Shown: in pieces, positions 38,385 through 50,742 of the stretch
How the letters are laid out: each line of letters starts with the position of its first letter
Position numbering within the stretch: the first letter of the stretch is position 1
Origin: Lucinisca nassula
Taxonomy: Eukaryota; Mollusca; Bivalvia; Lucinida; Lucinidae
Length of the DNA stretch: 64,000 nt
NCBI GenBank assembly: GCA_963580285.1
Contig: OY757011.1
Coordinates: 101,152,316-101,216,315, forward strand
Reading direction: 5' to 3'
Made by a program: the position numbers and the translations under genes
Notes under the pieces: generated by a model
Database searches by the model: none
What the model saw: only the letters and a program-made list of their open reading frames with translations
Told to the model about the DNA's origin: nothing

Positions 38385-39000
38385 TTACGATTAGAAGCGC
38401 ATAAACAAAATGTTAATTGGAGGAATATATAGAAGTCCCCATGTTATTGATAGTATTGCTGTTAATTCCAGACATTTGAATGAGTTGATCAATATAGTTG
38501 TAAATTTAAATTTTGACTATACAGTTATAGTAGGAAACTTCAATTATCCCCAAATTTCTTGATTTGTTTGTTTTATTTGAGGTTTAACGTCCCCGTCAAC
38601 ACTGTAAAGGTCATTTTGGAGACTTTGCTTCCAATTTTGTGGGACTTTTACCCGACATTGAGATGAAATGACATCTCAAGCCCTGTCGCCCAATGAAACC
38701 AATAGGGTTTATTAGCATGGACGGTCTGCCTCCCACCGCGGTTCCTGGACAGGCTTAGATCCTCTCAGCGGTTTACCAGTACTAGTGTGAGGGCCAGATT
38801 CATCTCTGCGTGGAAGCATCATGCAGCCCATATATTTCTTTAAGCCCCTATGGGCGGGGGCGCCCCAAATTTCTTAAAGAGATTGAACTACACCATGTAG
38901 CCACAATCCCAGAATTTCATTTACGGGACAATTTCTTGAATTAATTTATAAGTGACCCAACCAGGTGCAGAGGGCAGGCAGCAAATATACTTGATATTGT
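38385..39000 (+). pseudogene. non-LTR retrotransposon endonuclease fragment
   Basis: The plus strand reads LIGGIYRSPHVIDS, then VIVGNFNYPQIS, and after the inserted SINE KFLKEIELHHVATI, FHLRDNFLN and DPTRCRGQAANILDIVIVDN. GIYRSP and (G)D/NFNYP are hallmarks of the APE-type endonuclease of CR1/Jockey-like LINEs; the catalytic Asp of GDFN is Asn here, and stops are present. Confidence 0.85.
38561..38862 (-). mobile_element. SINE family 2 inserted in the LINE fragment
   Basis: Bounded by a perfect 13-bp duplication CCCCAAATTTCTT (38548-38560 and 38863-38875). In reverse: GCCCCCGCCCATAGGGGC ... GACGTTAAACCTCAAATAAA. Confidence 0.95.
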
Positions 39001-39065
39001 TATAGTGGATAACTAGAAAAAGTGTTCATAGGACATGGATGCCCCCGCCAAATGCCATTCATAAA

Positions 39066-41560
39066 CAAGGCATCGCATGCGATATAAATCCCCTCGCACA
39101 AGATAACTTTGTGTGTGGAAAACACTGAAAAGGCAAAAGTCCAACTTACTTGAGATATTATCATATGCAACATTTGTGTAAAGTTTGTTTAAAAATCCAT
39201 CAATAAATGTAGGTTCTAGAGTGATGACAATATTTCTCTAAAAATAGTCATAGGGACCTTGACTTGAGGCCATGGCCACAAAAGTAGATCTTGCTCAAGA
39301 TATTATCATAAGCATCTTTTGTGTGAAGTTATATTAAAATCATAAATGTAGGCGGTAGAGCGATGACAAAGTTTTTCTAAAAATAGCCACAGTGACCTTG
39401 ACCTTGAGGTCATGACCTTGAAAGTCAAAGCAACTCGAGATATTATCATAAGAAACATTTGTGTGAAGTTCTATTAACATCCATCAATAAATATAGGCAC
39501 TAGAGCGATGACAAAGTTTTTCTTAAAATAGCCACAGTGACCTTGACCTTGAAAGTCGAAATAGCTCGAGATATTGTCATAAGGAACATTTGTGTGAAGT
39601 TATACTGAAATCGGTGAAGAAATGTAAGCGCTAGAGCAATGGCAAAGTTTTTCTAAAAATAGCCACCGTGACCTTGACCTTAAAAGTCAAACTTGGTCAA
39701 GGTATTGTCATAAGGAACATTTGTGTGAAGTTATATTGAAATCGGTGAAAAAATGTAAGCGCTAGAGCGATGACAAAGTTTTTCTAAAAATAGCCACAGG
39801 GACCTTGACCTTAAAAGTCAAACTCGGTCAAGGTATTGTCATAAGGAACATTTGTGTGAAGTTATATTGAAATCAGTGAAGAAATGTAGTTGCTAGAGCG
39901 ATGACAAAGTTTTTCTAAAAATAGCCACAGTGACCTTGACCTTGAAAGTCGAAATCGCACGAGATATTGTCATAAGTAACATTTATGTGAAGTTATACTG
40001 AAATTGGTGAAGAAATGTAAGCGCTAGCGCCATGACAAAGTTTTTCTAAAAATAGCCAGTGACCTTGAAAGTGGAACTCGCTACAGATATTGTCATAAGG
40101 AACATTTGTGTGAAGCAATACTGAAATTGGTGAAAAAATGTAAGCGCTAGAGCAATGACAAAGTTTTTCTAAAATAGCCACAGTGACCATGACCTTGAAA
40201 GTCGAACTCTTTTGAGGTATTGTCATAAGGAACATTTGTGTGAAGTTATATTGAAATCGGTGAAAAAATGTAGGCGCTGGAGCGATGACAAAGTTTTTTC
40301 TAAAAATAGCCATTGTGACCTTGACCTTGAAAGTCGAAATGGCTTGAGATATTGTCATAAGGAACATTTGTGTGAAGTGATATTGAAATCGGTGAAGAAA
40401 TGTAAGTGCTAGAGCGATGACAAAGTTTTTCTAAAAATAACCACAGTGACCTTGACCTTGAAAGTGAAACTCACTAGAGATATTGTCATAAGGAACATTT
40501 GTGTGAAGTTATATTGAAATCTATGAAGAAATGTAGGCGCTAGAACGATGACAAAATTTTTATAAAAAATGGCCACAGTGACCTTGAGGTCATGACCTTG
40601 AAAGTCGAACTCGCTCAAGATATTGTCATCAAGAACATTTGTGTGAAGTTATATTGAAATCAGTTTAGAAATGAAGGTGCTAGAGCGATGACAAGTTTTC
40701 CTAAAAATAGCCACAGTGACCTTGACATTGACGTCATGACCTTGAAAGTCGAACTCGCTTGAGATATTGTCATAAGAAACATTTGTGTGAAGTAATATTG
40801 AAAACAGTGAAGAAATGTAGGCCCTGGAGCGATGACAAAGTTTTTCTAAAAATAGTAACAGTGACCTTGACCTTGAGGTCATGACCTTGAAAGTCGAACT
40901 CGCTCGAGATATTGTCATAAGAAACATTTCTGTGAAGTTATATTGAAATCAGGTGAGAAATGTAGGCGCTAGAGCGATGACAAAGTTTTTTCTAAAAATA
41001 GCCACAGTGACCTTGACCTTGAGGTCATGACCTTGAAAGTCGAACTCGCTCGAGATATTGTCATTAGAAACAATTGTGTGAAGTAATATTGAAATCAGTG
41101 AAGAAATGTATGCGCTCGAGTGATGACAAAGTTTTTCTAAAAATAGCCACAGTGACCTTGACCTTGAGGTAATGACCTTGAAAGTCGAACTCGCTCGAGG
41201 GTTTTTTATAAGGAATATTTGTGTGAAGTTATATGCAAATTGGTGAAGAAATGTAGGCGCTAGAGCGATGACAAAGTTTTTTCTAAAAAATAGCCACAGT
41301 GACCTTGACCTTGAGGTCATGACCTTGAAAGTCTTAATCGCTCGAGATATTTTATAAGGAACATTTGTGTGAAGTTATAATGAAATTGTTGAAGAAATGT
41401 AGGCGCTAGAGCGATGACAAAGTTTTTCTTAAAATAGCCACAGTGACCTTGACCTTGAGGTAATGACCTTGAAAGTCGAACTCGCTAGAGATTTTTTATA
41501 AGGAACATTTGTGTGAAGTTATGTTATATCCCCCTCGCAACTATGTTGTGCGAGGGGATA
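39066..41560 (+). mobile_element. Helentron-like array element H9
   Basis: The 5' end CAAGGCATCGCATGCGAT and the arm AATCCCCTCGCAC are followed by about 17 units of 130-150 bp (GCGCTAGAGCGATGACAAAG, TTTCTAAAAATAGCCACAG, GAACATTTGTGTGAAGTTAT). The 3' hairpin (ATCCCCCTCGCA...TGCGAGGGGAT, about 41527-41558) ends TAA. Ends match H1, but the internal satellite is different. Units carry TGACCTTGACCTTGA and, in later ones, GAGGTCATGACCTTG. No microsatellite was seen before the hairpin, unlike relatives. Confidence 0.85.
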
Positions 41561-41562
41561 AA

Positions 41563-44500
41563 AATATTACAAATGTACTTCACAATCATAAAATATATGC
41601 ATCAAGGGAAGATAATCCAAAAACCAAAAATGCAAGAGTTGTCTTCCTTGTTCATGACACATCGTCTCAGTTTGATGAATGCACCTGTGAAGTTTCATGA
41701 ATATATTCCATACAATTGTTATGGCGGACACGGTTTACTATTTGGTACTAAGTCAAGGGCAGATAATTCAACAAGAGGCTCAATGAGCCTAAACCGCTCA
41801 CCTGAGGAACTTAAGTTTTAACAATTCACAGACTTGACTACTAAATCTGCTAATAGAATCCAGCCCATTGACCCTTACAGGATATAAGTCATGATTATTG
41901 CATTGCATTCCAAGTTTGAGACTTCTAGCTTCTATAGTTCCTGAGAAATCTTTGACGAAAATTTAACATTGGTCAAAATGGAGAGAAAGAAGAATGAAAG
42001 AACAGATGAACAAATAAGCTGAGAAAGCCCAATGTCTCTTACACAAAATAAGTCATCATTATTCTATTGAATACCAAATTTGATGCTTCTAGCTTTTACA
42101 GTTCCTGAGAAATCTTTGATTAAAAATTTAACATTGGTCTATTATCTCTATATGGAGAGAAAGAAGAATGAAGGAACAAATGAACCAGACTAGCTCCAAA
42201 ACCTAATGCAGCCTTTCCCTTTGTCCAATGGTGCTACACATAAAATTTAAACAAGATTGGTCGACTGCCTTCTGAGATATGCTTCATTGAAAGTGTGGAC
42301 GACGGATGGACGGACGACAGACGACGGACTCCGGAGCCTTGGTATACTATCGGCTCACTGGAGCCTTTGGCTCAGGTGAGCTAAAAATTCAAGTCGCTAT
42401 TTCTGTCACAACATTTTCCCTACATTAAGTCTATGGGCAAATTTTTTTGTCTCTCAAGGTCACGTAACTCCGAGGTCAATATTCCGATTCGGCCCAAAAT
42501 CGAACTTAACCGAGATTTTATGCCTGTCCTCGTTACCTGCAAGTTTGAAGCTGATATGAATAAAAATAAAGTTGCTATCGTGGTCACAACGTATTTTTTA
42601 TGCTCAAGGGCAGGTAACTCCAAGGCTAATATTCCGATTCGGCCCAAAATCGAACTTAACCGAGATTTTATGCCTGTCCTCGTTACCTGCAAGTTTGAAG
42701 CTGATATGAATAAAAATAAAGTTGCTATCGTGGTCACAACGTATTTTTTATGCTCAAGGGCAGGTAACTCCAAGGCAAATATTCCGATTCGGCCCAAAAT
42801 CGAACTTAACCGTGATTTTATGTCTGTCCTCGTTACCTGCAAGTTTGAAGCTGATCTGAAAAAAATTCAAGTCGCTATCGTAGTCACAACATTTTCCCTA
42901 TGTTAAGTCTATGGGCAAATTTTTTGTCGCTCAAGGTCACGTAACTCCGAGGTCAATATTCCGATTCTGCCCAAAATCGAACTTAACCGAGATTTTATGC
43001 CTGTCCTTATTATCTGCAAGAATGAAGTCGATCAGAAAAAAATTGACGGAGCTAGAGTGATGACAAGCTTTTTCCTATGTTAAGTCTATGGGTGCTATAT
43101 GTTACCATGGTAACCAGAGTTCCACTCAGATCTGCATGAAAACCTTATGCAGTCTTTCCACTTGCCCAATAATGTTACACATGAAATTTGATCAAAGTCG
43201 GCCAAGTAGTCTTCAAGATATACATTTTTGAAATTCACATTAACCCTTATGCAAAAATGCACAAGGGCAGGTAACTCCTAAGTGTATGATCCGATTCTGC
43301 CAATTATCGAACTTGACAGAGATTTCATGGCTGTGCTGGCTATCTGTAAGAATGAAGCCAATCCGAACAAAATTGAAGCAGCTACAGTGATGACAACATT
43401 TTCCCCATGTTAAGTCGATAGGCAATTTTTCGGGCGCTCAAGGGGACGTAACTCTTGAGTGAATTATCTGATTCGGCCCAAAATCGAACTTGACCGAGAT
43501 TTTATGCCTGTACAGGTTATCTGCAAGAATGAAGTCGATCAGAAAAAAATTGACGGAGCTAGAGTGATGACAAGCTTTTTCCTATGTGAAGTCTATGGGA
43601 GCTAGATGTTGCCATGGCAACCAGAGTTCCACTCAGATCTGCCTGAAAACCTAATGAAGCCTTTCCACTTGCCCAATAATGCGACACATGAAATTTGATC
43701 AAAGTTGGCCAAGTAGTCTTTAAGATATACATTTTTGAAATTCCCATTAACCCTAATGCAAAAACACACAAGGGCAGGTAACTCCTAAGTGAATGATCCG
43801 ATTCTGCCAGTTATCGAACTTGACCTAGATTTCATGGCTGTGCTGGTTATCTGCAAGAATAAAGCCAATCTGAAAATAATTGAAGCAGCTACGGTGATGA
43901 CAACATTCTCCCCATGTTAAGTCAATAGGCAATTTTTTCAACGCTCAAGGGCACGTAACTCCTGAGTGAATAATCCGATTCAGCCAAAAATCGAACCTGA
44001 TCGAGATTTCATGCCTGTTCTCGTTATCTGCAAGAATGAAGTCGATCAGAAAAAAATTGACGGAGCTAGAGTGATGACAAGCTTTTTCCTAACGCTCAAG
44101 GGCACGTAACTCCTGAGTGAATAATCCGATTCAGCCCAAAATCGAACTTGATCGAGATTTTATGCCTGTCCTCGTTATCTGCAAGAATGAAGTCGATCAG
44201 AAAAAAATTGACCGAGCTAGAGTGATGACAAACTTTTTCCTATGTTAAGTCTATGGGAGCTATTTGTTGCCATGGCAACCAGAGTTCCAATCCGATCTGC
44301 CCGAAAACAGTATGCAGCCTTTCCCCCTACCTGATAATGCTTCACATGAAATTTGATCAAGATTGGCCCACTGGTTCCGGAGATATACTTCTTTGAAAGT
44401 GTGGACGACGACGGCTGACGACGGACGCCGGCTCGTGGTATACTAATACCTCACATGAGCCTTCGGCTCAGGTGAGCTAAAAACCAAAAATGCAAGAGTT

Positions 44501-45160
44501 GTCTTCCTTGTTCATGACACATCCTCTCAGTGTGATGAATGCACCTGTGAAGTTTCATGAATATATTCCATACGGTTTAGGAGTTATGGCCCGGACACGG
44601 TTTACTATATGGTACTAAGTCAAGGGCAGATAATTCAAAAACCAAAAATGCAAGAGTTGTCTTCCTTGTTCATGACACATCGTCTAAGTGTGATGAATGC
44701 ACCTGTGAAGTTTCATGAATATATTCCATACGGTTTAGGAGTTATGGCCAGGACATGACATACCATTTGACTATATATGGATGTAATTCAAGGGCAGATA
44801 ATTCAAAAACTAAACAAGCAGGAGTTGTCTTCCTTGTTCATGACACATCGTCTCAGTGTGATGAATGCACCTGTGAAGTTTCATGAATATATCCCATACG
44901 GTTTTGGAGTTATGGCCCGGACACGGTTTACTATATGGTACTAAGTCAAGGGAAGATAATTCAAAAACCAAAAAAGCAAGAGTTGTCTTCCTTGTTCATG
45001 ACACGTCGTCTCAGTGTGATGAATGCACCAGTTAAGTTTCATGAATATATTCCATACGGTTTAGGAGTTATGGCCCGGACACGATGTCGGGACGGACAAA
45101 CGGACGGACAGGGGTAAAACTTAATGCCCTTCCGCTATTCTTCGAATAGGCGGGGCATAA
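41563..45160 (+). mobile_element. Helentron-like array element H11, split by H10
   Basis: Units of about 155-170 bp (GCAAGAGTTGTCTTCCTTGT, ATGAATGCACCTGTGAAGTT, TTCATGAATATATTCCATAC) lie at 41590-41771 and 44481-45080. They are followed by GACGGACAAACGGACGG and a 3' hairpin at 45124-45158 (ATGCCCTTCCGC...GGCGGGGCAT) plus AA. The unit AGATAATTCAAAAACC is interrupted by H10 between AATTCAA and AAACC. No distinct 5' end; it may have been lost at the junction with H9. Confidence 0.75.
41772..44480 (+). mobile_element. Helentron-like array element H10, nested in H11
   Basis: The 5' end is CAAGAGGCTCAATGAGCC with arm GCTCACCTGAGG. One 3' hairpin (GCTCACTGGAGCC...GGCTCAGGTGAGC) ending CTAA is at 42353-42384, after GGACGGACGACAGACGACGG. 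A second block, 42385-44480, has its own units and a second 3' end (CTCACATGAGCC...GGCTCAGGTGAGCTAA). Three units at 42481, 42631 and 42781 are exactly 150 bp and nearly identical, leaving both strands open for over 400 bp by chance. Confidence 0.75.
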
Positions 45161-45270
45161 AAATTAAGCTGTAACAAAAAATTGTTTATAGCTCAAAATT
45201 GGGTGCAAATGACCATTGTAACGTACAATCGACGCTCGTTATCTCGAACCTCAAAAGTTCTCGTTATCCG

Positions 45271-45571
45271 TGTGTGTGTGTGTGTGTGAATTCGGGTTTA
45301 ACGTCGCTTTCAACAATTTTTCAGTCATATCACGACGGTGTCTGGTTGCGACAGGGAGCTCAATGCTCACGTTTATAGTGCTGCCTCACTGAAGTATCAT
45401 GTCCCAGACACATTACATGATACCCCACCCAGTCACATTATCCTGACACTGGATCGACCAGTCCTAGCTCTACCCCGTAAATCTGAGTGCCAAACGAGGA
45501 GCAGCTAGTACCATTTTTAACGACTTTGGTATGTCGCGGCCCGGGATCGAACCCGAGACCTCCCGTTCCCC
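45271..45571 (-). mobile_element. SINE family 1, 5'-truncated, minus orientation
   Basis: (TG)n then GAATTCGGGTTTAACGTCGC ... CGGGATCGAACCCGAGACC; it lacks the A-box region. Target duplication CTCGTTATCCG at 45260-45270 and 45572-45582. Confidence 0.93.
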
Positions 45572-46085
45572 CTCGTTATCCGTAGTACGATATAACCAAA
45601 GTGTGACGCCACATGCATGTCGGAGCCCATTATTTGCCATGATATGCTTGGTATTCTTGGTTATTCTAGAGTAATAGCAGTTACATGCACAGCCTATTGA
45701 GTTTTAAAAGTTTGTTTATGAAAGTAATGGAGCTTGTCGAAGTATAGCGATTATAAAAGATTTCTCTCGTGTTTTGTTGTCTTTTAAATTCCTGCAAATT
45801 CGGGTTCCAAATAAGCTAAAAATAGACATGTTATTAATTGGACTGGTTACCCGCTTTGGAATGCATTGGTGAGCAGTACATGCTATACATCATACGGTAG
45901 TCCCTCGCATTGATTTAAACAGTTTAGGTCCTGCCGAGAAAGCTGGTCATGAGCCATCTTTTTAGGATCTACACTGTTTGTATATGCATCGGGAAAAGGG
46001 ACAGTACTCAATATTTACACTAATGACGATTACGTAAAACAACCAATTAAAGAGCCTTGTCATACCTAATTGTACATTAATACAA

Positions 46086-46248
46086 GGAGGCCTCCGTGGT
46101 GCAGTGGTTACGCTACTCGCCTTGTAAACCAGGGATCGCAGGATCGATCCCGGCCTTCTCCAGACTTTCGGATGAGTCTTTAAACCGAGGTCCCATCCCC
46201 GTATGACCTTAGCTGTTGGTGGGACGTAAAACTAAAACTCACTCATTC
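46086..46248 (+). mobile_element. tRNA-derived SINE (family 4), full length
   Basis: CCTCCGTGGTGCAGTGGTTA and CAGGATCGATCCC (A/B boxes), tail GGGACGTAAAACTAAAACTC. 12-bp duplication ACATTAATACAA at 46074-46085 and 46249-46260. Confidence 0.93.
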
Positions 46249-46849
46249 ACATTAATACAAATCAGAGCCTCCTTTTTTCACGGAAATCTTTGAAACCATT
46301 GAAACGAGAAGGTGTTAAGATCAAAGGTTGAGCACAGCGTGTCAGTCTTTATTACATGCACGTGATTTTCGTAATAGCGGTAAAGGTATTGTTTGGGCTA
46401 ATTTTAATTACGAAAGCAGCTGGACATTGGAAAATTAAAAACATTGTGAGTATTGATGAACTGTTTTGTATTTTCTTTAACTGAAAGACCGACGGCATCG
46501 TTTTTTTTTTTTGTTTTGTTTTTCCTTCTTTGCGTCATAACTTTCGGCTCGAGAAACGCGGTAGTAAAGTCAAAGAAAATACATTCTGGGACTGAAAATG
46601 ATGGGCGAGATAGCCGAAGTGTCGACTTAAAAGTAGTTCGACACATGCGAAGTTGAAATACAATAAATATATAGGGGAAATATACGGGACTTAGAAATCG
46701 GTTCGACAAGTGATAGGGTCAAGATAGGCGAGGTCGAGATAACGAGTGTCAACTGTAATTATAAAAGAATCAGAAACAGTGAAAAGAAACTTTTATATAA
46801 AGGGCAACTATGATGACATACAAAAAGAATTAAGCACAGTGAATTGAGA

Positions 46850-47493
46850 TATAATGAACACAATGAATGTTGAAGAAAGTTGGATTTTCTTTTATAATAA
46901 GTTGCAAGACAGGGTAGAAAAAAATGTCCCTTTAAATATGGACATGTGCATTTTCAATTTGATAATAAACTGTTGAACAAAGATGAAAATCTTATTATCT
47001 AAACTTAAAGACACTACTGAGAAAGACCTGGGCATATGGTTTCAAAATAATATGAAATCTGATGAACAAAAGTGGTGAATACATGTAGGTGTAATAAACT
47101 ATTTGGTCTTATGAAAAGAACATTCGAAAGTCCCTAGATAAAAGAGTCATTTTTGCACTATACAAGAGTTTAATTTGGTCTGTAATTGATTATGGAGGTG
47201 TGAGTGAGTGTTTCAGTTTTACATCTCATCAAAAGCTTAGGTCATACAGGTCTTTCTTTCTTTGAAGATGCAGACTGATAGATCAGGGAAATTCTTTGAA
47301 TTTAATGACAATTGTACGAGAGGCCACTTATACAAACTGTCAAAAGAAATTGAGACTAAACTCATTTCTTACAAGATATCTTTTGTGGAACTCTCTTAGT
47401 GAAGAAATTGTATCCAGTGACACTGTGCTCAAACTCAAGAACACACTTGACAGATTCCTTTTGCCAGATAGATATAATCTTGCAGAAATATAC
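46850..47493 (+). pseudogene. LINE fragment: endonuclease end and reverse transcriptase C-terminus
   Basis: In mixed frames: MNVEESWIFFYNKLQDRVEK and VPLNMDM (linker before RT), DTTEKDLGIWFQNNMKSDEQ, KRVIFALYKS-like and SVIDYGG, then KKLRLNSFLTRYLLWNSL, SEEIV and LKNTLDRF (47296-47493). The order is that of CR1/Jockey-like LINEs with the RT catalytic core deleted between about 46980 and 47000. Confidence 0.8.
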
Positions 47494-48192
47494 TAGAAAG
47501 GACTATTGAAAAACAGGGACCAGAAAACGTGAAACGGTATAGAGAAACGTTTAAAGAGAGTATACAGGCTCTAACAAGTCTATACGACTTTTTCATTTCC
47601 TACGTCCATTTCGGCTTAACCCTAGAAATGGACACAGACAGTGTACATTATATACACTCCAGGTTTTGCAGGATGAAATCCTACACAGTAATCATGTAAT
47701 TACGGTAGAGGTCTTTAACCTGCACTGCGGATGACTCTCCCTGCACAGGGGGCCGCCAGTTAAGGTCACAATCCAAAGGACGGTGCACTTAAAGGCATTA
47801 ATTCTTGTAACAGTAGCACACACATAGTTCTCGTTAACTTCAAATTTGGAGTAATTTACTCCAACTTTTTCATTTCATTTCTGACTCCAACTTTTTGGAA
47901 AGTCTCAATAGAAAAGCGTGGTAAAACTCCAACTTTTTCTGGAGAACTGCATTTCTACTCCAATTGTCAAAATCCTAGTAAGAACCCTTACACACCGTGT
48001 GTTCATAATTGTTTTATTGCCCCTTGTGATATACTGTCTGTAGCAGATCAAAGGTGGCCCTTTATAGGATGATTAGAAGCTCTTGTTGAATCCCTTGACT
48101 GAGGCACTTATAGGGAAAGTCAATAACGTACATTGTACACTCTAGTTAACAGTTAATAAACTATTGATTTTCTCCAAGGAGGCCCCTTACCT
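47494..48192. other. no gene; SINE family 5 fragment and filler
   Basis: 47630-47800 holds a reverse fragment of SINE family 5 (ACACTCCAGGTTTTGCAGGA, ACTCTCCCTGCACAGGGGG). The rest is unrecognised; the motif CTCCAACTTTTT(C/G) repeats three times at 47860-47945. Confidence 0.55.
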
Positions 48193-48422
48193 GTTGAAGA
48201 TGAATGTCATAAAGTGCACCGTCCTTTGGATCAGGATGTAACTGGAGGCCCCCTTTGAAGGGAGAACCATCCCCTGTGCAGGTTAAAGAACCCTACTGTA
48301 ATTGCATGATTACTGTGTAGGCTTTCATCCTGCATAACCTGACGTGTATGTCATGTACACCTGCACGTAATGATCAAATACGACCGATCGCAGTATCAGT
48401 AGAAAGAAAGAGAAAGAAAGAC
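48193..48422 (+). mobile_element. SINE family 5, headless copy
   Basis: GATGAATGTCATAAAGTGCA ... GATCGCAGTATCAGTAGAAA then (GAAA)n. It lacks the tRNA-like head of the copy at 58761-59104. Confidence 0.8.
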
Positions 48423-48470
48423 AGAGGACTTCTCTTCAGTCAACTCTGAGGGCTACTTAATATTATGTAA

Positions 48471-49809
48471 CTAGAACTGTCAGAGGATCTGACTATAGCC
48501 CTGTCAGAGGAGAAAGACTCATGAATTAAAGGTAAAGACTTGTGAGAGGGTTAAATCCCTAACAAGGTACCTACGCCTTATAGACTTTTCGCGTTATTAG
48601 ATCTGAAAAACAGTCTAAGTTAAAAAATAAGTTTTGGATAATGAAAAAAGCACATGCACATCTTCAGACCTATATGAAAAATTGTGAGAGCTGAGTTGCG
48701 ATCACAAGATAAAAAATAGCATAATGAAAAGAACTGTAAGAGGAGTATCAAGAACTGTAAGAGGAGTTGCGATCAGTCTAAGTTAAAAAAGGTGAAATAA
48801 GTGAAAAAAATTATTTAAGGATAATGAAAAAAGAATATGCACATCTTCAGACCTATATGAAAACACCTGTAAAGTTTCAAAAGGATTGACCTAGAACTGT
48901 AAGAGGAGTTGCGGTAACAAGGTACATGTAGCTACTCCCTATACATTTTAACATTAGTAGATCTCAAAAATTGTCTAAGTTAAAAAAGGTGAAATAAGAG
49001 AAAAAAATTATTTAAGAATAATGAAAAAAAAATATGCACATCTTCAGACCTATATGAAAACACCTGTAAAGTTTCAATAGGATTGACCTAGAACTGTAAG
49101 AGGAGTTGCGGTAACAAGGTAGCTACTCCCTATACATTTTAATATTAGTAGATCTCAAAAACTGTCTAAGTTAAAAAAGGTGAAATAAGTGAAACAAATT
49201 ATTTAAGGATAATGAAAAAAGAATATGCACATCTTCAGACCTATATGATAACACCTGTAAAGTTTCTAAAGGATTGACCTAGAACTGTAAGAGGAGTTGT
49301 GGTAACAAGGTAGCTACTCCCTATACATTTTAACATTAGTAGATCTCAAAAATTGTCTAAGTTAAAAAAGGTGAAATAAGTGAAAAAAATTATTTAAGGA
49401 TAATGAAAAAAGAATATGCACATCTTCAGACCTATATGAAAACACCTGTAAAGTTTCAAAAGGATTGACCTAGAACTGTAAGAGGAGTTGCGGTAACAAG
49501 GTAGCTACTCCCTATACATTTTAACATTAGTAGCTCTCAAAAATTGTCTAAGTTAAAAAAGGTGAAATAAGTGAAAAAAATTATTTAAGGATAATGAAAA
49601 AAGAATATGCACATCTTCAGACCTATATGATAACACCTGTAAAGTTTCAAAAGGATTGACTTAGAACTGTAAGAGAGTTGCGGTAACAAGGTACCCACTA
49701 TCAAATATTACAGACAGTCAGAAAGACAGACAGACTGACTGACAGACAGACGGAATTCCGGACAAGCCAAATCCAATATAGCCCCCACTTTTTCAAAGCG
49801 GGGCTATAA
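48471..49809 (+). mobile_element. Helentron-like array element H8
   Basis: The 5' end is CTAGAACTGTCAGAGGATCT with the arm CTATAGCCC. About five units of roughly 190 bp follow (AGGAGTTGCGGTAACAAGGT, AGATCTCAAAAATTGTCTAA, GCACATCTTCAGACCTATAT). (GACA)n lies at 49715-49750, and the 3' hairpin at 49778-49807 (ATAGCCCCCA...GCGGGGCTAT) is followed by AA. Ends match H7; units differ. Confidence 0.88.
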
Positions 49810-49943
49810 TGAAATGAAAGACCTCAATAATCAAGAATAAATGCCTTTTTTCTCTCTCTCTTTTTTTCTTACAACTCGGATTTTTTACAATCTCTGTCAT
49901 CGAAAGTTGATATCACAGTTCATTTATATTCATTAGGTCTTGA

Positions 49944-50482
49944 AATGGAGCGCATTGGTGCAGTGGTAGCACATCGGATTAGTGATCAAACGGTTGCGAG
50001 TTCGATCCTCACACTGACCAAAGTGTTGTGTCCTTGAGCAAGGCACTTCATCCACAGATGCTTGGGGTCAGGTCTGATTAGCTTTCTAGCCTGACAGAAC
50101 AGGCCTACTATCGATAAAACTTGTTTGAAGGCCTTAAAACAATGTTTTTTAAAAAAAAGGTCCCCATCACTGATAGGCTCTAATATACACAAGATAACAA
50201 TCTTTTCAAGATCTGAAAATAGGGGTCACACAAGAAAACATCACAATATTATCAAAATACGAAATAAATCTACAACTTACACACATCTGTCGATCCTGCA
50301 AACATTCCTCTTCATGCTCCCACAAATGTCATCCTAAGATCTTGTCAAATTGAAGCATTATTAGACGATGACTTTCACAAAAACAATATTTTTCTTGTCA
50401 AACACATCTTCTCGCAGACAGTTCCCGTCTCAATATCGATTTAGCCTTTCGATCAGAGGGGCGCGAAAACCAATACTTCAAA
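49944..50482 (+). mobile_element. SINE head plus 440-bp body, inverted copy at 59.6 kb
   Basis: The tRNA-like head GCGCATTGGTGCAGTGGTAG / GCGAGTTCGATCCTC is followed by TGTGTCCTTGAGCAAGGCAC, a motif common to many marine-animal SINEs. The body from 50045 to 50482 is repeated in inverse at 59565-60010 with few differences. Both keep the frame HTSVDPANIPL ... TNVILRSCQIEALLDDDFHK, but divergence is too low to prove selection. Confidence 0.75.
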
Positions 50483-50607
50483 CGGGTATTTTACATAACC
50501 TGGCAGAAAAGTGCGAGTGTTTCCAGATTGTTACGGAAATTTTAAATTTGAAAGTTCCTTTCTCTACATACGGCCATATGCCTGCGTGGGCATAAAAGGC
50601 AAGTGTT

Positions 50608-50742
50608 TTGTTTGATTTGAGGTTTAGCGTCCCCGTCAAAACTGTAAAGGTCATTTTGGAGACGTTGCTTCCAATTTTGTGGGACTTTTACCCGACCTTG
50701 AGATGAAATGATATCCCAATGAAACCAATAGGGTTTATTAGT
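50608..50742 (-). mobile_element. SINE family 2 fragment
   Basis: GATTTGAGGTTTAGCGTCCC ... GAAACCAATAGGGTTTATTA; the 5' part is missing. Confidence 0.8.

Larger units (their letters stand above)
45226..46755. mobile_element. TA-flanked element with about 25-bp TIRs, hosting two SINEs
   Basis: The left end CAATCGACGCTCGTTATCTC is inverted at the right (GAGATAACGAGTGTCAACTG), each bounded by TA (45224-45225; 46756-46757). Tc1/mariner/pogo-type by ends (inference). The roughly 1.1 kb left after removing SINEs has a 101-aa minus frame (46404-46706) without recognisable transposase motifs; probably non-autonomous. Confidence 0.8.

Noticed and set aside
39993..41320. Several 70-124 aa frames on the minus strand with repeated motifs
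   Set aside because: Translations of the H9 satellite; no codon-like divergence pattern and frames switch between units.
42420..42906. Overlapping 140- and 157-aa frames on opposite strands
   Set aside because: Explained by three 150-bp units with period divisible by three.
46404..46709. 101-aa minus-strand frame inside the TA-flanked element
   Set aside because: No transposase motif; Lys-rich run comes from a T-rich tract.
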